Of a stretch of 64,000 nucleotides of DNA, positions 45,840 to 54,018 are shown piece by piece. The notes under the pieces were generated by a model that saw only the letters and a list, made by a program, of their open reading frames with translations, was not told the DNA's origin and did not search any database. Made by a program: the position numbers and the translations under genes. The DNA is from Leptospira bourretii (GTDB lineage: Bacteria; Spirochaetota; Leptospiria; Leptospirales; Leptospiraceae). The number at the start of each line of letters is the position of its first letter. Position 1 is the first letter of the stretch. The stretch lies in the NCBI RefSeq assembly GCF_004770145.1, contig NZ_RQFW01000012.1, positions 310,001 through 374,000 of the forward strand, read 5' to 3'.

Positions 45840-46505
45840 ATGCGTTTCGGTCTTCTCATTGTAATTGTTGCTTTCATCCATTGTACTGAACCAGAACTCA
45901 ATAATCCAAAAGATTTTGAATCTGATTCTTTCCGAGCAAACGAAACACTACTTTGTCTCACGGGGCAAAGTTCTGGTTGCCAAACAGCGATTCCCGTTTG
46001 TACCGAATGTAGGTTTTATTCTACAGGCAATACCTATGATGGAAATAGAGGCGGGATCGCAGGAGCGGATGCGATTTGTATGAGTGATCCTAAAAAACCA
46101 CCATTTCCAAGACTGGCGGTCTACAAAGCGTTTCTGGTAGATGATGTGAATCGGGTTGCCTGCACGACTTCGAATTGTAGTGGTGGAGTTTCCGAACATG
46201 TGGATTGGATTTTAAAGCCGAATACATCCTATTTTAGAGCTGCAGATTCAACAAAGTTTACAGTTACCGATAGTGTCGGAATTTTTAATTCACAGCTTGT
46301 TCATGTGGATGTGAACGTACTCACGAATACCTTAACGGGCCTTGCGACAGGTGGTTGGACAACTCGTACAAATAACCATTGCAATCGTTGGACAGATGGA
46401 ACAGGAACTGGAAATGCAGGTGTTGCGGCAAATAGCGTTTCAGTCTTTACTTCTACATTAGGAAGTTGTAATGCTGCATCCGTTATCTTATGTGTGGAGC
46501 AGTAA
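45840..46505 (+). CDS. DUF1554-family lipoprotein
   Basis: A 221-residue protein starting at ATG 45840, chosen because the signal peptide (RFGLLIVIVAFIHC) begins there; an in-frame upstream start at 45810 adds ten polar residues. The mature part has paired Cys residues, GGIAGADAICMSD and the closing ATGGWTTRTNNHCNRW..ILCVEQ typical of DUF1554, a C-type-lectin-like family expanded in Leptospira. Probably surface or periplasmic; ligand unknown. It ends before a bidirectional hairpin. Confidence 0.85.
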   Translation: MRFGLLIVIVAFIHCTEPELNNPKDFESDSFRANETLLCLTGQSSGCQTAIPVCTECRFYSTGNTYDGNRGGIAGADAICMSDPKKPPFPRLAVYKAFLVDDVNRVACTTSNCSGGVSEHVDWILKPNTSYFRAADSTKFTVTDSVGIFNSQLVHVDVNVLTNTLTGLATGGWTTRTNNHCNRWTDGTGTGNAGVAANSVSVFTSTLGSCNAASVILCVEQ

Positions 46506-46604
46506 AATCAACTTCGAAATCATAACAAAATGAAACCAAAGTATTTCCTGCGTTTAATCTGGAATGTGGTATGTTATCGATGAGCATTTAACAATTGCAA
46601 AAAA

Positions 46605-46623
46605 CCCTCTCATCTAAAGAGGG
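46605..46623. terminator. Bidirectional terminator hairpin
   Basis: CCCTCT-CATCTAA-AGAGGG with an A-run before and TTTT shortly after, between the convergent DUF1554 and SDR genes. Confidence 0.7.
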
Positions 46624-46643
46624 CTTGTGATGTTTTAATCGTA

Positions 46644-47399
46644 TTAGAGCAAATGTCCTCCGGAAACTTCAATGTCTTGAGCAGTGACCCAACCAAAATC
46701 TTCTGAGAGAAAATTGACAATGACCTTCCCAATGTCTTCGGGAAGTCCAATGCGTCTAAAAGCAGTTTGATCGGCCAAAGGTTTGATGTATTCAGGATAT
46801 TTGTCAAATACTCCATCTCCGAAGTTACTATGTGTGGGGCCAGGCGATACAGCATTCACACGAATTTTGCGAGGTGCTAGTTCGTTTGCTAAATAACGAG
46901 TCCAAGTAGACAATGCTGCTTTTAAAGATCCGTAAATGGAATAACCTACAAAGGCTTTTGTGCTAGAAGAACTCGAAGTGTTTACAATCGCACCTCCATC
47001 TTCCATAAGGCCAATTAACTTTTGTGTTAAAAAGATAGGGCCTTTGTAATTGGTATTTAAAATTTGTTCAAAGTATTCTTCGGTTAAATCTGTAAATGCC
47101 ATTGGCCCACCAATCCCACCGTTGTTGACAAGGTAATCAAAGCTAGTTCGGTTCCAAATGGTTTTAAGTTTGTTTTTTACCTCTTCAACAAACATGGGAA
47201 AGGTTTCCTTTTTAGTTAGATCCAACTTCAAAGCAATGCCTCGAACTCCCTTGTTCTTTTCAATTTCTTTGACGACTTCTTCTGCTCGGTCCCTATAAGA
47301 ATTGTAAGTAAGGATTACACTGATTCCTTTTTTGCCAAGTTCAAGAGCTGTTGCTTTCCCGATCCCATTGCTACCACCAGTGATGATTGCTATTTTCAT
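46644..47399 (-). CDS. Short-chain dehydrogenase/reductase
   Basis: A 251-residue classical SDR: ITGGSNGIGKATALEL is the NAD(P) site, NNGGIGGP the NAG-type strand, NTSSSSSTKAF the Ser motif and YSIYGSLKAAL the Tyr-x3-Lys site. RVNAVSPGPTHSNFG is the conserved PG region. It is divergent from an AraC-type regulator gene, an arrangement often seen when the regulator controls the dehydrogenase. Substrate unknown. Confidence 0.9.
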   Translation of the reverse strand: MKIAIITGGSNGIGKATALELGKKGISVILTYNSYRDRAEEVVKEIEKNKGVRGIALKLDLTKKETFPMFVEEVKNKLKTIWNRTSFDYLVNNGGIGGPMAFTDLTEEYFEQILNTNYKGPIFLTQKLIGLMEDGGAIVNTSSSSSTKAFVGYSIYGSLKAALSTWTRYLANELAPRKIRVNAVSPGPTHSNFGDGVFDKYPEYIKPLADQTAFRRIGLPEDIGKVIVNFLSEDFGWVTAQDIEVSGGHLL

Positions 47400-47652
47400 A
47401 ATAAACTCCTTTTGTAAACTTGATTACCAATAAACACTTGTGATGTGGAAAAAGGATTTAGTCCGTTTCCATTGAAACAAGAATTCGTTGTTTGCAAGTT
47501 TTATGATAAGAAATATAACCGAAGGGAAGTTTCGTAACAAGATCCGATTTTACCAAATAATTGCCTAAAACTACCGATCCTTATTTTTTTGGTTTAAAAA
47601 TATTCCGAAAAAGTGAATTTTTTTAGGAAAGAAGTGCCTAAAAGAATCTTTT

Positions 47653-48549
47653 GTGTTAGGATGGGTTGTGCAGAAAATATTAAATGAAATTGTGGGGCTT
47701 TGCCAAGGTGCCACAACCGAACCTACAAAAACAGGGCTTCCGCGTGTTCTCATGATCCAAGGGGAAGTGCCGACACACCAACTAGCGGCCGTCTATGAAC
47801 CGTTAATTGGTCTTGTTGTCCAAGGTGGAAAAACCATTTCGATTGGTACACAGGTGGTTCACTTGGAAGGGCCATCCTATTTTGTCATCCCTACAGAAAT
47901 GCCTGCAACGGGTTATGTAAGACAAGCCACCAATGGTTCTCCTTATTTGTCTGTTGCGATCCAGTTGGATCAAAAAGTGTTATTGGATTTATTAAAAGAT
48001 ATACCAAACACAGTCGGTGATAAAAAAAATCAAAACGAATTTTCTGCCTGTCCTGCCACCCTTCCTTTTTTAGAAGCTTGGTTACGAATGTTACGGTTAA
48101 TGAAAACACCGGAACATATCAAAGCATTAGCCCCCGTCTACGAAAGAGAAATTTTATACCATGTGTTGATTGGCCCAGAAGGATGGCGGCTTAGGCAATT
48201 ATTTCATTCCCATCAAAAAGGTTCGAGCATTCACCAATCAATCCAATGGGTCAGACAAAATTTTACCGATAGTTTTGAAATAGACCAATTAGCAAATAGA
48301 GCTTGTATGGGAATTACAACCTTTCATAGACAATTCAAATTCATTACTGGCCTAAGTCCGATTCAATTTCAAAAACAATTACGGCTCCTGGAAGCAAGAA
48401 AACTTTTAACGTATAGTGGTTATTCGGTCGCTGATGCTGCCTTAGATGTAGGTTATGAAAGTACATCGCAATTCAATAGGGAATATTCTCGATTTTTTGG
48501 AGCCTCTCCTGCGAAAGATGTTAAAAAATTAAAAGAAATGGAAGTATAG
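47653..48549 (+). CDS. AraC-family transcriptional regulator
   Basis: A 298-residue regulator. The N-terminal half (IGLVVQGGKTISIGTQVVHLEGPSY) is the AraC-type regulator N-terminal domain associated with aldehyde- and dehydrogenase-linked members. The C-terminal half has two helix-turn-helix units (DQLANRACMGITTFHRQFK and SVADAALDVGYESTSQFNREY). It likely activates the divergent SDR gene through the 250-base intergenic region. Confidence 0.9.
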   Translation: MLGWVVQKILNEIVGLCQGATTEPTKTGLPRVLMIQGEVPTHQLAAVYEPLIGLVVQGGKTISIGTQVVHLEGPSYFVIPTEMPATGYVRQATNGSPYLSVAIQLDQKVLLDLLKDIPNTVGDKKNQNEFSACPATLPFLEAWLRMLRLMKTPEHIKALAPVYEREILYHVLIGPEGWRLRQLFHSHQKGSSIHQSIQWVRQNFTDSFEIDQLANRACMGITTFHRQFKFITGLSPIQFQKQLRLLEARKLLTYSGYSVADAALDVGYESTSQFNREYSRFFGASPAKDVKKLKEMEV

Positions 48550-48603
48550 AGATTTAGAATTAAGGCAATAAGATATTGCTAAATAGGATTAGAATTTTAT
48601 GTT

Positions 48604-49086
48604 ATGTTTATGGATTCAGAAATAGTAGAAGTAAATCAAAAAATAATTGTTGGAATGAAATTAGAAATGTCTCTTTTGGAGAATCAAACCCAAACTTTGT
48701 GGCAAAGATTCATGCCAAAATTAAATTCTATTTCGAATCGATTGGACAACAATTTGATTTCCATGTCGATTTATTCTTCTGATTATTTTCAAAGTTTCAA
48801 TCCATTGAATCGGTTTATGAAATGGGCCGGGGTCGAGGTGAGTGATGAGCAAACTTTATCCGATGGATTGGAAATCATAAAAATTCCACAGGGATCTTAT
48901 GTTCGATTTTTGTATCAAGGTTTACCAAGTCAGGCAGGTCCTTTTTTCCAATCGATATTTCAGGAATGGTTTCCTAAGTCGGGATATAAGTTGGACCAAC
49001 GCCCTCATTTTGAAGTGATGGGAGACAAATATAAAAATAATGATCCGAGTTCTGAAGAGATGATTTATATTCCTGTAATGAAGTAA
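48604..49086 (+). CDS. GyrI-like/AraC effector-binding domain protein
   Basis: A 160-residue stand-alone SOUL/GyrI-type domain. EIVEVNQKIIVGMKLEMSL is the typical first strand-helix block and EIIKIPQGSYVRFLYQG the central one; HFEVMGDKYKNNDPSSEEM is the closing segment. Such domains bind small hydrophobic or cationic drugs. It follows the AraC gene by 54 bases and could be a partner sensor. Confidence 0.8.
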   Translation: MFMDSEIVEVNQKIIVGMKLEMSLLENQTQTLWQRFMPKLNSISNRLDNNLISMSIYSSDYFQSFNPLNRFMKWAGVEVSDEQTLSDGLEIIKIPQGSYVRFLYQGLPSQAGPFFQSIFQEWFPKSGYKLDQRPHFEVMGDKYKNNDPSSEEMIYIPVMK

Positions 49087-49492
49087 TTGGTAGCTGGTTC
49101 TATTTATGAAAAAGAAGATATCTTTTGTATAACTGGTTCAGTGGAATGTTTAGGTCATGGTTAGGACATGTGAAAGACTAAAATTCGATCGGCATATAAA
49201 AAGACATTTCAACTGTCGTAAAAGAAATCTTGTATCCGTTTTGTGATTGGGGACGATCGATTGGAGGAACCAGATTCTCCTTCACTTGCCATATTTATTA
49301 TTTGCATCTGAGCCGGATTGAGTCAGCTAAAGTTCAATTTATGAGTATTGTTACTTAATTTCAAAAAATCATACTTGCCAACATGGTTTGGATCTTTAGA
49401 TTTTATTCCATGTCTACTTCATCGAAACAATCCCTCTTCCATCGGTTTTTAGGTTTTTAGGTTTTTATTTTCGTTTAATTTGTATACTTGCA
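49087..49492. other. Intergenic stretch without recognised gene
   Basis: About 400 bases of A/T-rich DNA. I find no convincing ORF, RNA or long inverted repeat. A short tandem tract of GGTTTTTA units lies at about 49444-49467. Confidence 0.6.
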
Positions 49493-49795
49493 GTGGATTT
49501 AATTGTAACAATCATCAACGGAAGAGTATTGGGTCTTACGAGCGTATATGAAAAACCAGTTGTGACTTTGATTGGTATGGCTGTGATCTTATTACTTTTT
49601 TTCTTTTTGTTCTCTATCATTGATAGGCTCACTAAGATCGTTTTGAAAATGACTGTGGAAATGGGAAATCTTTTGGTCTTTCGGAAAACAGCCGTCTTTT
49701 TTATCTTATGCGGGATTTCATTTGGAATCTATATTCTTTATTATCATACCTGGTTTGGAGTATGGCCAAAGATTCAGTTTGGTTCTTTCCTTTGA
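49493..49795 (+). CDS. Small membrane protein of unknown function
   Basis: A 100-residue frame with three hydrophobic stretches (VVTLIGMAVILLLFFFLFSII, then KTAVFFILCGISFGIYILYY as the clearest two). The start is GTG with no good ribosome-binding site, and the frame is open upstream to 49400 without an ATG. It could be a real small membrane protein or a degraded gene. No family recognised. Confidence 0.4.
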   Translation: MDLIVTIINGRVLGLTSVYEKPVVTLIGMAVILLLFFFLFSIIDRLTKIVLKMTVEMGNLLVFRKTAVFFILCGISFGIYILYYHTWFGVWPKIQFGSFL

Positions 49796-49867
49796 TGGAA
49801 TTAAGATTAGGTTAAATCACTTTTTAAATGAAACGTTTTTAGAAATCAAAAATTCAAACTTGTGTTT

Positions 49868-50632
49868 TTACGTTTTTATAAAAATGTTTTTAATGATTCC
49901 TGAAGTTGATATTTTTCCAAAAAGATTGGATATGATTTCAGGATTTAATTGGAAATTTGAGTCTATTTTTTTCAATGAAACATTGATAGTTTCACCTTTA
50001 TGTAGTAATTCCATAAAAAAGAATTCAAAAGGTTCTAGTGTAAGAACATAAATATTCGAATTTTGTTTGTATAAAAGTAGAAATTCTTGATTTTCGATTT
50101 TGGAAATATCTGGCTGTAGTTTTGATTTTCTATTTTTCCAAATTGAATAAATCGAAAATTGATTTTGAATGAGTTTTACTGATTCACCAAACTCAAAGAC
50201 CGAATTTTCCAAATCGTATTGATTTTTAAGAACACTGAAATCATAACTCCGATGTTCTTTTGCGTGAAAACAATCAGTAAATTGAATTTCAAATTCAGCT
50301 AAATTTTTTAAAAAAGGGAATTCAGGAAACATTTCACTCAAAAAGGAGGGAAAATTTTCTCCGTATTTGGATAAATCATAAGACTTATGATTGTTTATTT
50401 GTATAAATTTTTCGATAGCTAAATCAAATAAATTTTCACCTAATACAAAATTGACGGCTTCAAAATTGTCAGCCATGACTTCCTTCATTCGGTATAAATA
50501 GGCATTCTTATAAACAGATGTAGCTTCCGCTAAGGACAAATTCCCACAGGCATTGATTTGGTTATGGAAAGGGGAATCAATATTGGACAAAATGCATTCA
50601 CGGTATAAATTCTGTAGTTTTTCTAGTTTCAT
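49868..50632 (-). CDS. bufC: DUF2063-family bufferin biosynthesis partner protein BufC
   Basis: A 254-residue protein. The N-terminal half (LSLAEATSVYKNAYLYRMKEVMADNFEAVNFVLGENLFDLAIEKF, shortened here to its key words YKNAYLYR and DNFEAV) is the DUF2063 putative DNA-binding/partner domain. It accompanies DUF692 enzymes and helps bind the RiPP precursor. A GGGGA ribosome-binding site is six bases before the ATG. It overlaps bufB by 35 bases, so the two are translationally coupled. Third gene of the bufA-bufB-bufC operon. Confidence 0.85.
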   Translation of the reverse strand: MKLEKLQNLYRECILSNIDSPFHNQINACGNLSLAEATSVYKNAYLYRMKEVMADNFEAVNFVLGENLFDLAIEKFIQINNHKSYDLSKYGENFPSFLSEMFPEFPFLKNLAEFEIQFTDCFHAKEHRSYDFSVLKNQYDLENSVFEFGESVKLIQNQFSIYSIWKNRKSKLQPDISKIENQEFLLLYKQNSNIYVLTLEPFEFFFMELLHKGETINVSLKKIDSNFQLNPEIISNLFGKISTSGIIKNIFIKT

Positions 50633-51500
50633 TTTTAGTCCCCTTACTCATGATTTTCCGTGCCTTGTTTAGTTCAGCTTCCAGTTTATGAAACTCAGGA
50701 ACATTCTCATCCCATTCAATCATGATCGGGACATTTTCTGGTATAAGTTCTAAAGATGTTTCAAATAAATTCCAGACTTCCTGATTTACTGGTTCTGCAT
50801 GTGTGTCGAACAGGTAAGTTCCCATATCTGTAAAACCTGCTAAATGAACCTGAGCAATACTCTTTTTAGGAATTGTTTTTATGAAATCAATTGGATTGAA
50901 TTGAAAGTTTTTTGCATTAACGTAGATATTATTTATATCTAGTAGAATTGAACAACCTGTCTTTTGAGTTAGTAAACTTAAGAATTCACTTTCATTCATT
51001 GATGAAGTTGTATAATTGAAGTATGCTGAGATATTTTCTACTGCAATCTGCCTTTGCAGTTCATTTTGTACGTGATCTATATGATTCGCTATAACCTGTA
51101 GAGATTCTTCATGATAAGGAACAGGGATTAACTCATGTAATCTGGTTTCGTTCAAATGATTCCATGCCAGATGATCCGATACTAGAAATGGTTCCAATCT
51201 TTCAATCAATCGTTTTAATTCTTTAAGGTAATTCGGATCAATTTCATCTGAGCTTCCCAACGACATACCAACTCCATGGCATGCGATGGGATAGTCTTTT
51301 CGAATGGATTCCAATACAGACATAGGTCGTCCTTCAGTGTTCATATAATTTTCACTGATGACTTCAAACCAATCTATGTCTGTAATTGGTTTTTCCGTTA
51401 GATATTGATAATGCTCTCGTCTGAGACCAACACCAAATATGGAAGTTTGATTTTCCAAAAGTTTTACGTTTTTACGAATTTTCCACCTTTTTCTGCACAT
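50598..51500 (-). CDS. bufB: MNIO/DUF692 multinuclear iron oxidase BufB
   Basis: About 300 residues of TIM-barrel fold. Metal-ligand and core motifs of DUF692 are present in order: GVGLRREHYQYL, DWFEVISENYM, HGVGMSLGSS, VSDHLAWN, VENISAYFNY, LLDINNIYVNAKN, VHLAGFTD, DTHAEPV and IEWDENVPEF. These enzymes use two or three iron atoms to modify Cys residues of a peptide, for example to oxazolone/thioamide or thiooxazole. The ATG at 51500 overlaps bufA by 37 bases; a TTG at 51458, just after the bufA stop, is an alternative. The open frame extends further upstream but only as a shadow of bufA. Confidence 0.9.
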   Translation of the reverse strand: MCRKRWKIRKNVKLLENQTSIFGVGLRREHYQYLTEKPITDIDWFEVISENYMNTEGRPMSVLESIRKDYPIACHGVGMSLGSSDEIDPNYLKELKRLIERLEPFLVSDHLAWNHLNETRLHELIPVPYHEESLQVIANHIDHVQNELQRQIAVENISAYFNYTTSSMNESEFLSLLTQKTGCSILLDINNIYVNAKNFQFNPIDFIKTIPKKSIAQVHLAGFTDMGTYLFDTHAEPVNQEVWNLFETSLELIPENVPIMIEWDENVPEFHKLEAELNKARKIMSKGTKNETRKTTEFIP

Positions 51501-51718
51501 TCCTTTTCGGAAGTTCCCTTCCAACCTTGCCCTTTGCATGAATTTTTGCCTGCACAAGCATGGCCCTTTCCTCCGCAATCTCCCTGACCTTTGCAGGCAT
51601 TGATTCCGTGACATTCACCCTCTGCTTTTTCCGCCATTTGGGTTTTTGCACTCATACAAGATGTAAAAGTAAGTCCAGCCAATGCTGCACCTAAAAGTAT
51701 TCCTGATTTGTAATTCAT
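51464..51718 (-). CDS. bufA: Cys-rich bufferin-type RiPP precursor BufA
   Basis: An 84-residue protein. An N-terminal signal (SGILLGAALAGLTFTSC) could be a Sec or lipoprotein signal with Cys21 as lipobox. The rest is rich in Gly, Lys and Cys: Cys36, 42, 48, 55, 61 and 74, in ECHGINACKGQGDCGG and GHACAGKNSCKGQG. This pattern is that of bufferin precursors (BufA2-like), whose central Cys residues are converted to metal-binding heterocycles. GAGGAG lies six bases before the ATG. A SigF-like promoter motif is found 31 bases upstream. Exported copper or metal buffering is the expected role. Confidence 0.85.
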   Translation of the reverse strand: MNYKSGILLGAALAGLTFTSCMSAKTQMAEKAEGECHGINACKGQGDCGGKGHACAGKNSCKGQGWKGTSEKECAEKGGKFVKT

Positions 51719-51748
51719 ATTAAACTCCTCGTTTGATTTGTATTTTCT

Positions 51749-51773
51749 TTCGTTTGAAAGATGAAAAAGTTAC
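51749..51773 (-). promoter_or_regulatory. SigF-like promoter upstream of bufA
   Basis: On the minus strand GTAAC (51773-51769) is followed by 16 bases and then CGAA (51752-51749). As I recall it, the sigma-F consensus of Caulobacter is GTAACC, about 16 bases, CGAA. The -10 lies 31 bases before the bufA ATG. Match is by eye; the sigma and anti-sigma genes lie directly opposite. Confidence 0.55.
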
Positions 51774-51843
51774 ATCTGCGAAAAAAAAAATTGGTTTTTA
51801 TAAATAAATTGATTTATGTACGGAACATTCAGAAGAAAGAAGA

Positions 51844-52404
51844 GTGTTGAAACTATCTAAGAATAGGATCTCACCGGATGAATTATCCGGTTTGATGCGT
51901 TCTTCCCAAGAGGGAGATTCATCATCTTATAAGAAATTATTGGAAGAAATAAACTTTATTCTAAGAGGAATTCTGGCCGTAAAAATTTATGATTCAGATG
52001 ACAGAGAAGATGTTCTTCAGGAAATTCTCATCGCTGTACATTTGTCCAAACATACTTTTTTACCTGACAGATCCTTTTTACCTTGGCTGTATGCAATTGC
52101 AAATTATAAGATAATTGACTACATTCGCAAAAAGGAACGTAAGAAAAAAAGAGAACTCATTTTATCGAATGAGTATTTGCCTGAGGATCAAAATTTTTCA
52201 TTTGAAGATGATTCTAAGGAACAAATTGAGAAAATAATGAGTTATCTTTCCGAAAAACAAAGATTGATTTTTCGTCTTTTAAAGTTGGAGAAAATGTCTA
52301 TAGCTGAAACTGCAAAAATTATGTCCATGTCTCAGTCCGCAGTAAAAACAGCAGCACATAGAATCTATAAAGTCATTCGTTTGCGTCCGGGAGGCGATTC
52401 ATGA
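51844..52404 (+). CDS. ECF-type RNA polymerase sigma factor (SigF-like)
   Basis: A 186-residue sigma-70 family protein with region 2 (DREDVLQEILIAVHLSKHTF, FLPWLYAIANYKIIDYIRK) and region 4 (MSIAETAKIMSMSQSAVKTAAHR) only. The start is GTG 51844 or TTG 51847; neither has a strong ribosome-binding site. It overlaps the anti-sigma gene by four bases (ATGA). Position and partner identify it as the group that controls bufferin operons in proteobacteria. Confidence 0.9.
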   Translation: MLKLSKNRISPDELSGLMRSSQEGDSSSYKKLLEEINFILRGILAVKIYDSDDREDVLQEILIAVHLSKHTFLPDRSFLPWLYAIANYKIIDYIRKKERKKKRELILSNEYLPEDQNFSFEDDSKEQIEKIMSYLSEKQRLIFRLLKLEKMSIAETAKIMSMSQSAVKTAAHRIYKVIRLRPGGDS

Positions 52405-53045
52405 AAACTGAAGAATTAATTGAAGTCCTTACACAAGACAATAAAAAAGTATCTCCTTTAAAAAGTCCTCAGCATCGGTTTTTGATTTGGGCTTTCATTT
52501 CTTTATTCACTGTGTTTCTGGTATTACTTTTTTCGATTTTCCTTCGAAGCCAATATCACATTCCCCGATTTTGGCAATCCAATCTTGCTTTAGTGGCAGT
52601 TTTTCTTTCTTGTGGAATTGTTTTATTTAAAAGAAACATTCCGGGACAAGAATCAAGATTTGACTATTTATTTCATAATTTAATTATCATTAGCTGGTTT
52701 TGTTTTTTGATTTTATCAGTTTCATTTTCAGATATGGGTTTATTTTCATCTATTTCTGAAGAGCTGAAAAACCACGGTTCGGGTTGTGTAGAATTTATTC
52801 TCTTGATCACAATTTTTCCGATGATTCTATTAAATTTTTATTTAAAAAAGGGATTTATCGAACCTTCCATTTTCTATCGAGTATCCGTTTATGTTTTGCC
52901 TTTTACACTTGCCCAAATTGGAATTTCTTTTTTTTGTCCTAATGAAACTTCCACTCATATACTTACATGGCATAATTTAGCTTTGTTACCAATTTATAGT
53001 TTCATTTCATTTTATAGCTTTAAACTGATTCAAAGTAAGGATTAG
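52401..53045 (+). CDS. nrsF: DUF1109/NrsF-type membrane anti-sigma factor
   Basis: A 214-residue protein with a short cytoplasmic N-terminus and six hydrophobic helices. Conserved Cys residues lie in GCVEFILLITIFP and in FFCPNETSTHILTWHN, two positions by which NrsF-type anti-sigma factors are thought to sense metals. It would hold the sigma factor at the inner membrane until stress occurs. Cotranscribed with and overlapping the sigma gene. Confidence 0.85.
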   Translation: MKTEELIEVLTQDNKKVSPLKSPQHRFLIWAFISLFTVFLVLLFSIFLRSQYHIPRFWQSNLALVAVFLSCGIVLFKRNIPGQESRFDYLFHNLIIISWFCFLILSVSFSDMGLFSSISEELKNHGSGCVEFILLITIFPMILLNFYLKKGFIEPSIFYRVSVYVLPFTLAQIGISFFCPNETSTHILTWHNLALLPIYSFISFYSFKLIQSKD

Positions 53046-53239
53046 AATTCGTCATATTGTTTACAAAGATGTATTAGAAAGTTTAATATTTTCGAAACTC
53101 AGATCTTATTAATCATAAGCGAAATTTTATATTTACCAATTATTTCAATTTCTTTGGAAGCAGATTTATTTCAACTTTCATCGTAAAACATTGATTAAGC
53201 AAAAATTAATTCTCTCTCTACACCAACCAAACATTTCTA
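53046..53239. other. Intergenic stretch without recognised gene
   Basis: A/T-rich DNA between the anti-sigma gene and the GC-rich element. No ORF, RNA motif or strong hairpin seen. Confidence 0.5.
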
Positions 53240-53530
53240 TACGTTAGCGTGATAACCTAGTGGAGGTGTTTGCTTCGAAAAGCACCTATGGATGGGTGCG
53301 GGCGGGAACTCTGGCCAAGGATGGCCAGGCGAACGCGAGAAGCGAATACTGAAACTTTAGAGACGCTCGGTGAGTCGGTCTACGGTGCCTTCCCGTCCGG
53401 GTCAGGCAACCTCCGACCCGTCCTGCTCGAGGTCTCAGGCATCCTGCCTTCGACAGAAACAGCTTCACGCTCCCTATGGGTCGCTACTGTTTCTGACTCT
53501 CGCAGTCGTTCGACTCCCGTCGTAAAATAT
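53240..53530. ncRNA. GC-rich, hairpin-dense element, possible structured RNA or repeat
   Basis: This region is far richer in G+C than its neighbours and full of inverted repeats: CTGGCCA-AGGA-TGGCCAG at 53311-53328 (perfect), GGGTC/GACCC at 53399-53419 and CAGAAACAG/CTGTTTCTG at 53454-53495 (perfect 9-base arms). Short open frames cross it on both strands but their products (Arg-, Pro- and Ser-rich) look like artefacts. I do not find the landmarks of RNase P RNA, SRP RNA or a tRNA. It could be a dispersed palindromic element or a novel RNA; strand undecided. Confidence 0.4.
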
Positions 53531-53569
53531 TTGTTAGATGAAAATAGCTAAACGATTACTAAAAATGAA

Positions 53570-53921
53570 TGGTGGAGACGCCGGGAGTCGAACCCGGGTC
53601 CTATCATCCTCAAATGCAGCTTCTACACGTTTAGTTTGCAAATAAATTTCGGAAAGACTTACCCTACAAACGGGGGACTAATTCCTATCCTACTTAATGT
53701 TCAATCCGGTTCGAAGCGGGCGACAAATCCGAAAGGTCCTTAGAGAGGTGTCGGTTTCTTGGCCACCTAAGGAAACAGCCAGTGAAACCGTAGAGCTTAA
53801 AATTAAGCTGCTAGAGCAAATTCGTTGTTTGCAGTTATTGTTTTGAAGGTTTTTAAGAGGTCCCTCACCCCTACGTGCCACTGAATCCAAGCCAACAACA
53901 GTCGAAACCAATGTCGTCCCC
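53570..53921 (-). ncRNA. ssrA: Transfer-messenger RNA
   Basis: On the minus strand the gene begins GGGGACGACATTGGTTTCGA and ends GGGTTCGACTCCCGGCGTCT followed by CCACCA. The ends pair as a tRNA-like acceptor stem (GGGGACG with CGTCTCC, one G-U), and CCA is encoded. The tag-reading frame GCA..TAA at 53832-53803 encodes ANNEFALAA, ending in the LAA degradation signal. It rescues ribosomes stalled on broken messages together with SmpB. One-piece tmRNA of about 352 nt. Confidence 0.97.
53803..53832 (-). other. tmRNA tag peptide reading frame
   Basis: Resume codon GCA, then AAC AAC GAA TTT GCT CTA and GCA GCT before TAA, giving ANNEFALAA. A proteolysis tag within ssrA. Confidence 0.95.
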
Positions 53922-54018
53922 AATTCTTAATACTTAGACGAGTAAAACACAGGAGTGAGAAAGGAAAAGCAAAAAAGGTTGAATTGGAGTTTTGTTGTGC
54001 TGGAATGAAAGAATTCCT

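Noticed and set aside
51405..51587. A plus-strand ORF over bufA and bufB
   Set aside because: Antisense to two genes with clear motifs and coupled translation.
53270..53551. A 93-residue plus-strand ORF in the GC-rich element
   Set aside because: Composition is that of a structured GC-rich DNA read by chance; no ribosome-binding site, no family likeness, and ORFs occur on both strands.
53690..53923. A 77-residue minus-strand ORF
   Set aside because: It lies wholly inside the tmRNA gene and reads across the tag region in another frame.
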